64,000 nucleotides of DNA from Apostichopus japonicus (lineage: Eukaryota; Echinodermata; Holothuroidea; Aspidochirotida; Stichopodidae): positions 21,419,265-21,483,264 of the forward strand of contig NC_092573.1 of assembly GCF_037975245.1 (NCBI RefSeq). The letters run 5' to 3'. Shown here in pieces: positions 63,401-64,000 of the stretch. Below the pieces are notes generated by a model, which saw only the letters and a program-made list of their open reading frames with translations, searched no databases and was not told the origin of the DNA. Numbering within the stretch: the stretch's first letter is position 1; every line of letters starts with the position of its first letter. Position numbers and translations under genes: made by a program.

Positions 63401-63483
63401 TCATCAGAAGGATTATACCGCGCTACACTTCCCTGGAACCGGAGAGGGATGGTGGCCCATATGGACCATCAGCTGGACAGCAG
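57441..63483 (+). CDS. Unrecognised protein, N-terminal five coding exons (continues past the window)
   Basis: Exons 57441-57491, 58318-58440, 59431-59531, 60690-60761 and 63408-63483 join in frame with GT-AG introns, giving 141 codons that remain open. The start ATG reads MTELYERPEDVGEILVK. Residues 18-70 (VQEDLQQLRDALLQKNLG, DISSLESAIEKTEDGIK, AQSERILGVV) have a heptad pattern of hydrophobic residues suited to a coiled coil. Next come SVWDIGGNDEYPSKRGNNLY and IIPRYTSLEPERDGG, which look like a linker with a Pro/Gly-rich end. No signal peptide, membrane segment or enzyme motif is seen. I do not recognise the family; an axonemal or cytoskeletal coiled-coil protein is one guess. Consistent phase across five exons is the main evidence that the gene is real. 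The fourth donor sits inside a minisatellite. Confidence 0.7.
60745..61050 (+). repeat. 49-bp minisatellite that copies an exon end and its 5' splice site
   Basis: Units begin at GATAG positions 60757, 60806, 60855, 60904, 60953 and 61001; spacing is 49, 49, 49, 49 and 48 bp, with a decayed seventh. Each unit carries the end of the coding exon (ACNATGATAG or close) plus the donor GTAAGAAT. The first GATAG|GTAAGA is the in-frame exon end. Using any later donor would read through a TAA. Confidence 0.95.
61327..61442 (+). repeat. Long near-perfect inverted repeat (hairpin) in an intron
   Basis: The left arm (61327-61360) TGCTTCAAAGCACTCATGCT then GGCAGTATGAAC pairs with the right arm (61395-61442). 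The two apparent mismatches in about 30 pairs become G-U pairs if transcribed on the plus strand; a small GCAG-type bulge breaks the inner end. Loop about 34 nt. The right arm also contains a nested palindrome CTCATACTGTCAGTATGAG. Possible miRNA-like precursor or small palindromic transposon. Confidence 0.7.
61609..61890 (+). mobile_element. tRNA-Ser-like SINE
   Basis: The head has an A box TGGCCGAGTGG, an anticodon-arm region with TTTGAAG (suggesting a Ser UGA origin), a class-II-like long variable part and a B box GGATTCGATCC. Acceptor ends do not pair, so it is not a working tRNA. The body includes AATCCATAAGCCCCTGCAGG and CACTTAAGTGTCTTAA and ends in an A/T-rich ATTATTATAATT tail. A protein-like frame across the head (AEWIKAVAFEATRPSN) is an artefact. 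Confidence 0.8.
61891..63407. other. Intron of the 57.4 kb gene; no further exon recognised
   Basis: AT-rich. Frames at 62746-63030 and 63005-63220 have no motif and no matching splice phases; they are not called. A poly-T tract (about 63383-63394) serves the acceptor at 63407. Confidence 0.4.
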
Positions 63484-63695
63484 GTAAAATGAGATGAGAG
63501 AAACCTTGTGGAACATGCTGTGCACTGTATACCTTAATGATCACTTCATGACATTGATGGCAACTACTGTAGCTTCCATCAGACCTGGAGAAGCATGGGC
63601 AGGTTGGATAGGGTTAAACCACCCTTGGTAAGAATATAGCCAATGGTGCCCGTTGTGGAATCCTCCTGCCGCCTCCTCATAAAATTGTCCCTCCC

Positions 63696-63750
63696 CCCGT
63701 CCGGGGGAGGGGTCTAAGGGGAGGGGTGAGAAATTTTTTCGATTTTGGAA
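63696..63750. mobile_element. MITE-derived fragment
   Basis: GGGGGAGGGGTCTAAGGGGA followed by GGGG and later AATTTTTT matches the inverted end region of the 54616 element (about 54885-54930 read in reverse). Ends are not preserved. Confidence 0.5.
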
Positions 63751-64000
63751 GGTGCTCAGATGCCAAATGCTGGCACTTGTGTAGCTTTTTAAGCACATAC
63801 ACAAGTACTAGTTTTGCTAACAATTTACATTTTCTTATATTTTTTTAGTGAAATATATTACGTAGCCTACCTAGTAAAAGTTATTAGTTTGTTTCAAAGA
63901 GATTTTACAAGGGACCTATTGAGAGCCGTAAGTAATGTTTCTCGCATGCGTAACTGATGCATTATTAGTCTGTATGATTTTGGCATAGGCTAGGCCCAAT

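Overview
This is a eukaryotic window, AT-rich and intron-rich, with many microsatellites and small transposons. It looks like a marine invertebrate: a homeobrain-type homeobox gene is present (absent from vertebrates), introns are kb-scale, and tRNA-derived SINEs and short hAT-type MITEs are common. An echinoderm, perhaps a sea cucumber, is my best guess; this is inference and weakly supported. There are no prokaryotic features.

Layout. (1) 0.9-5.1 kb, plus strand: the last exons of an importin-11-like gene, with a G-rich tandem repeat and a tRNA-headed SINE in its introns. (2) 5.1-18.5 kb: no convincing gene, but a possible homeodomain/POU-site cluster near 7.7-8.0 kb, an unusual minisatellite of AP-1-like sites at 8.8-9.2 kb and simple repeats. 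(3) 18.6-22.1 kb, plus strand: a three-exon paired-like homeobox gene, homeobrain (hbn). (4) 22.5-39.6 kb: a 17 kb intergenic interval with two LINE remnants, a long (TGA)n tail, a 216-bp (AT)n tract, a duplicated AT-rich block and a U2-snRNA-like sequence. (5) 39.6-46.9 kb, minus strand: a complete three-exon retinal homeobox gene (rx), convergent with hbn. (6) 47-57.4 kb: gene-poor, with a SINE copy and four hAT-like MITEs, three of which have perfect 8-bp target duplications. (7) 57.4-63.5 kb, plus strand: the first five coding exons of an unrecognised, probably coiled-coil protein. One of its 5' splice sites has been amplified into a 49-bp minisatellite.

hbn and rx are two members of the ancient homeobrain-rx-orthopedia (HRO) cluster of PRD-class homeobox genes, which act in anterior neural/eye patterning. 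Both here have an N-terminal eh1/octapeptide repressor motif, a Q50 homeodomain split by an intron at position 46/47, and a C-terminal OAR or OAR-like motif. orthopedia is not in this window. The gene-poor flanks and the 17 kb between hbn and rx are where regulatory DNA would be expected. All coordinates and reading frames were worked out by eye from the sequence; family names rest on recognised motifs, not on database searches.
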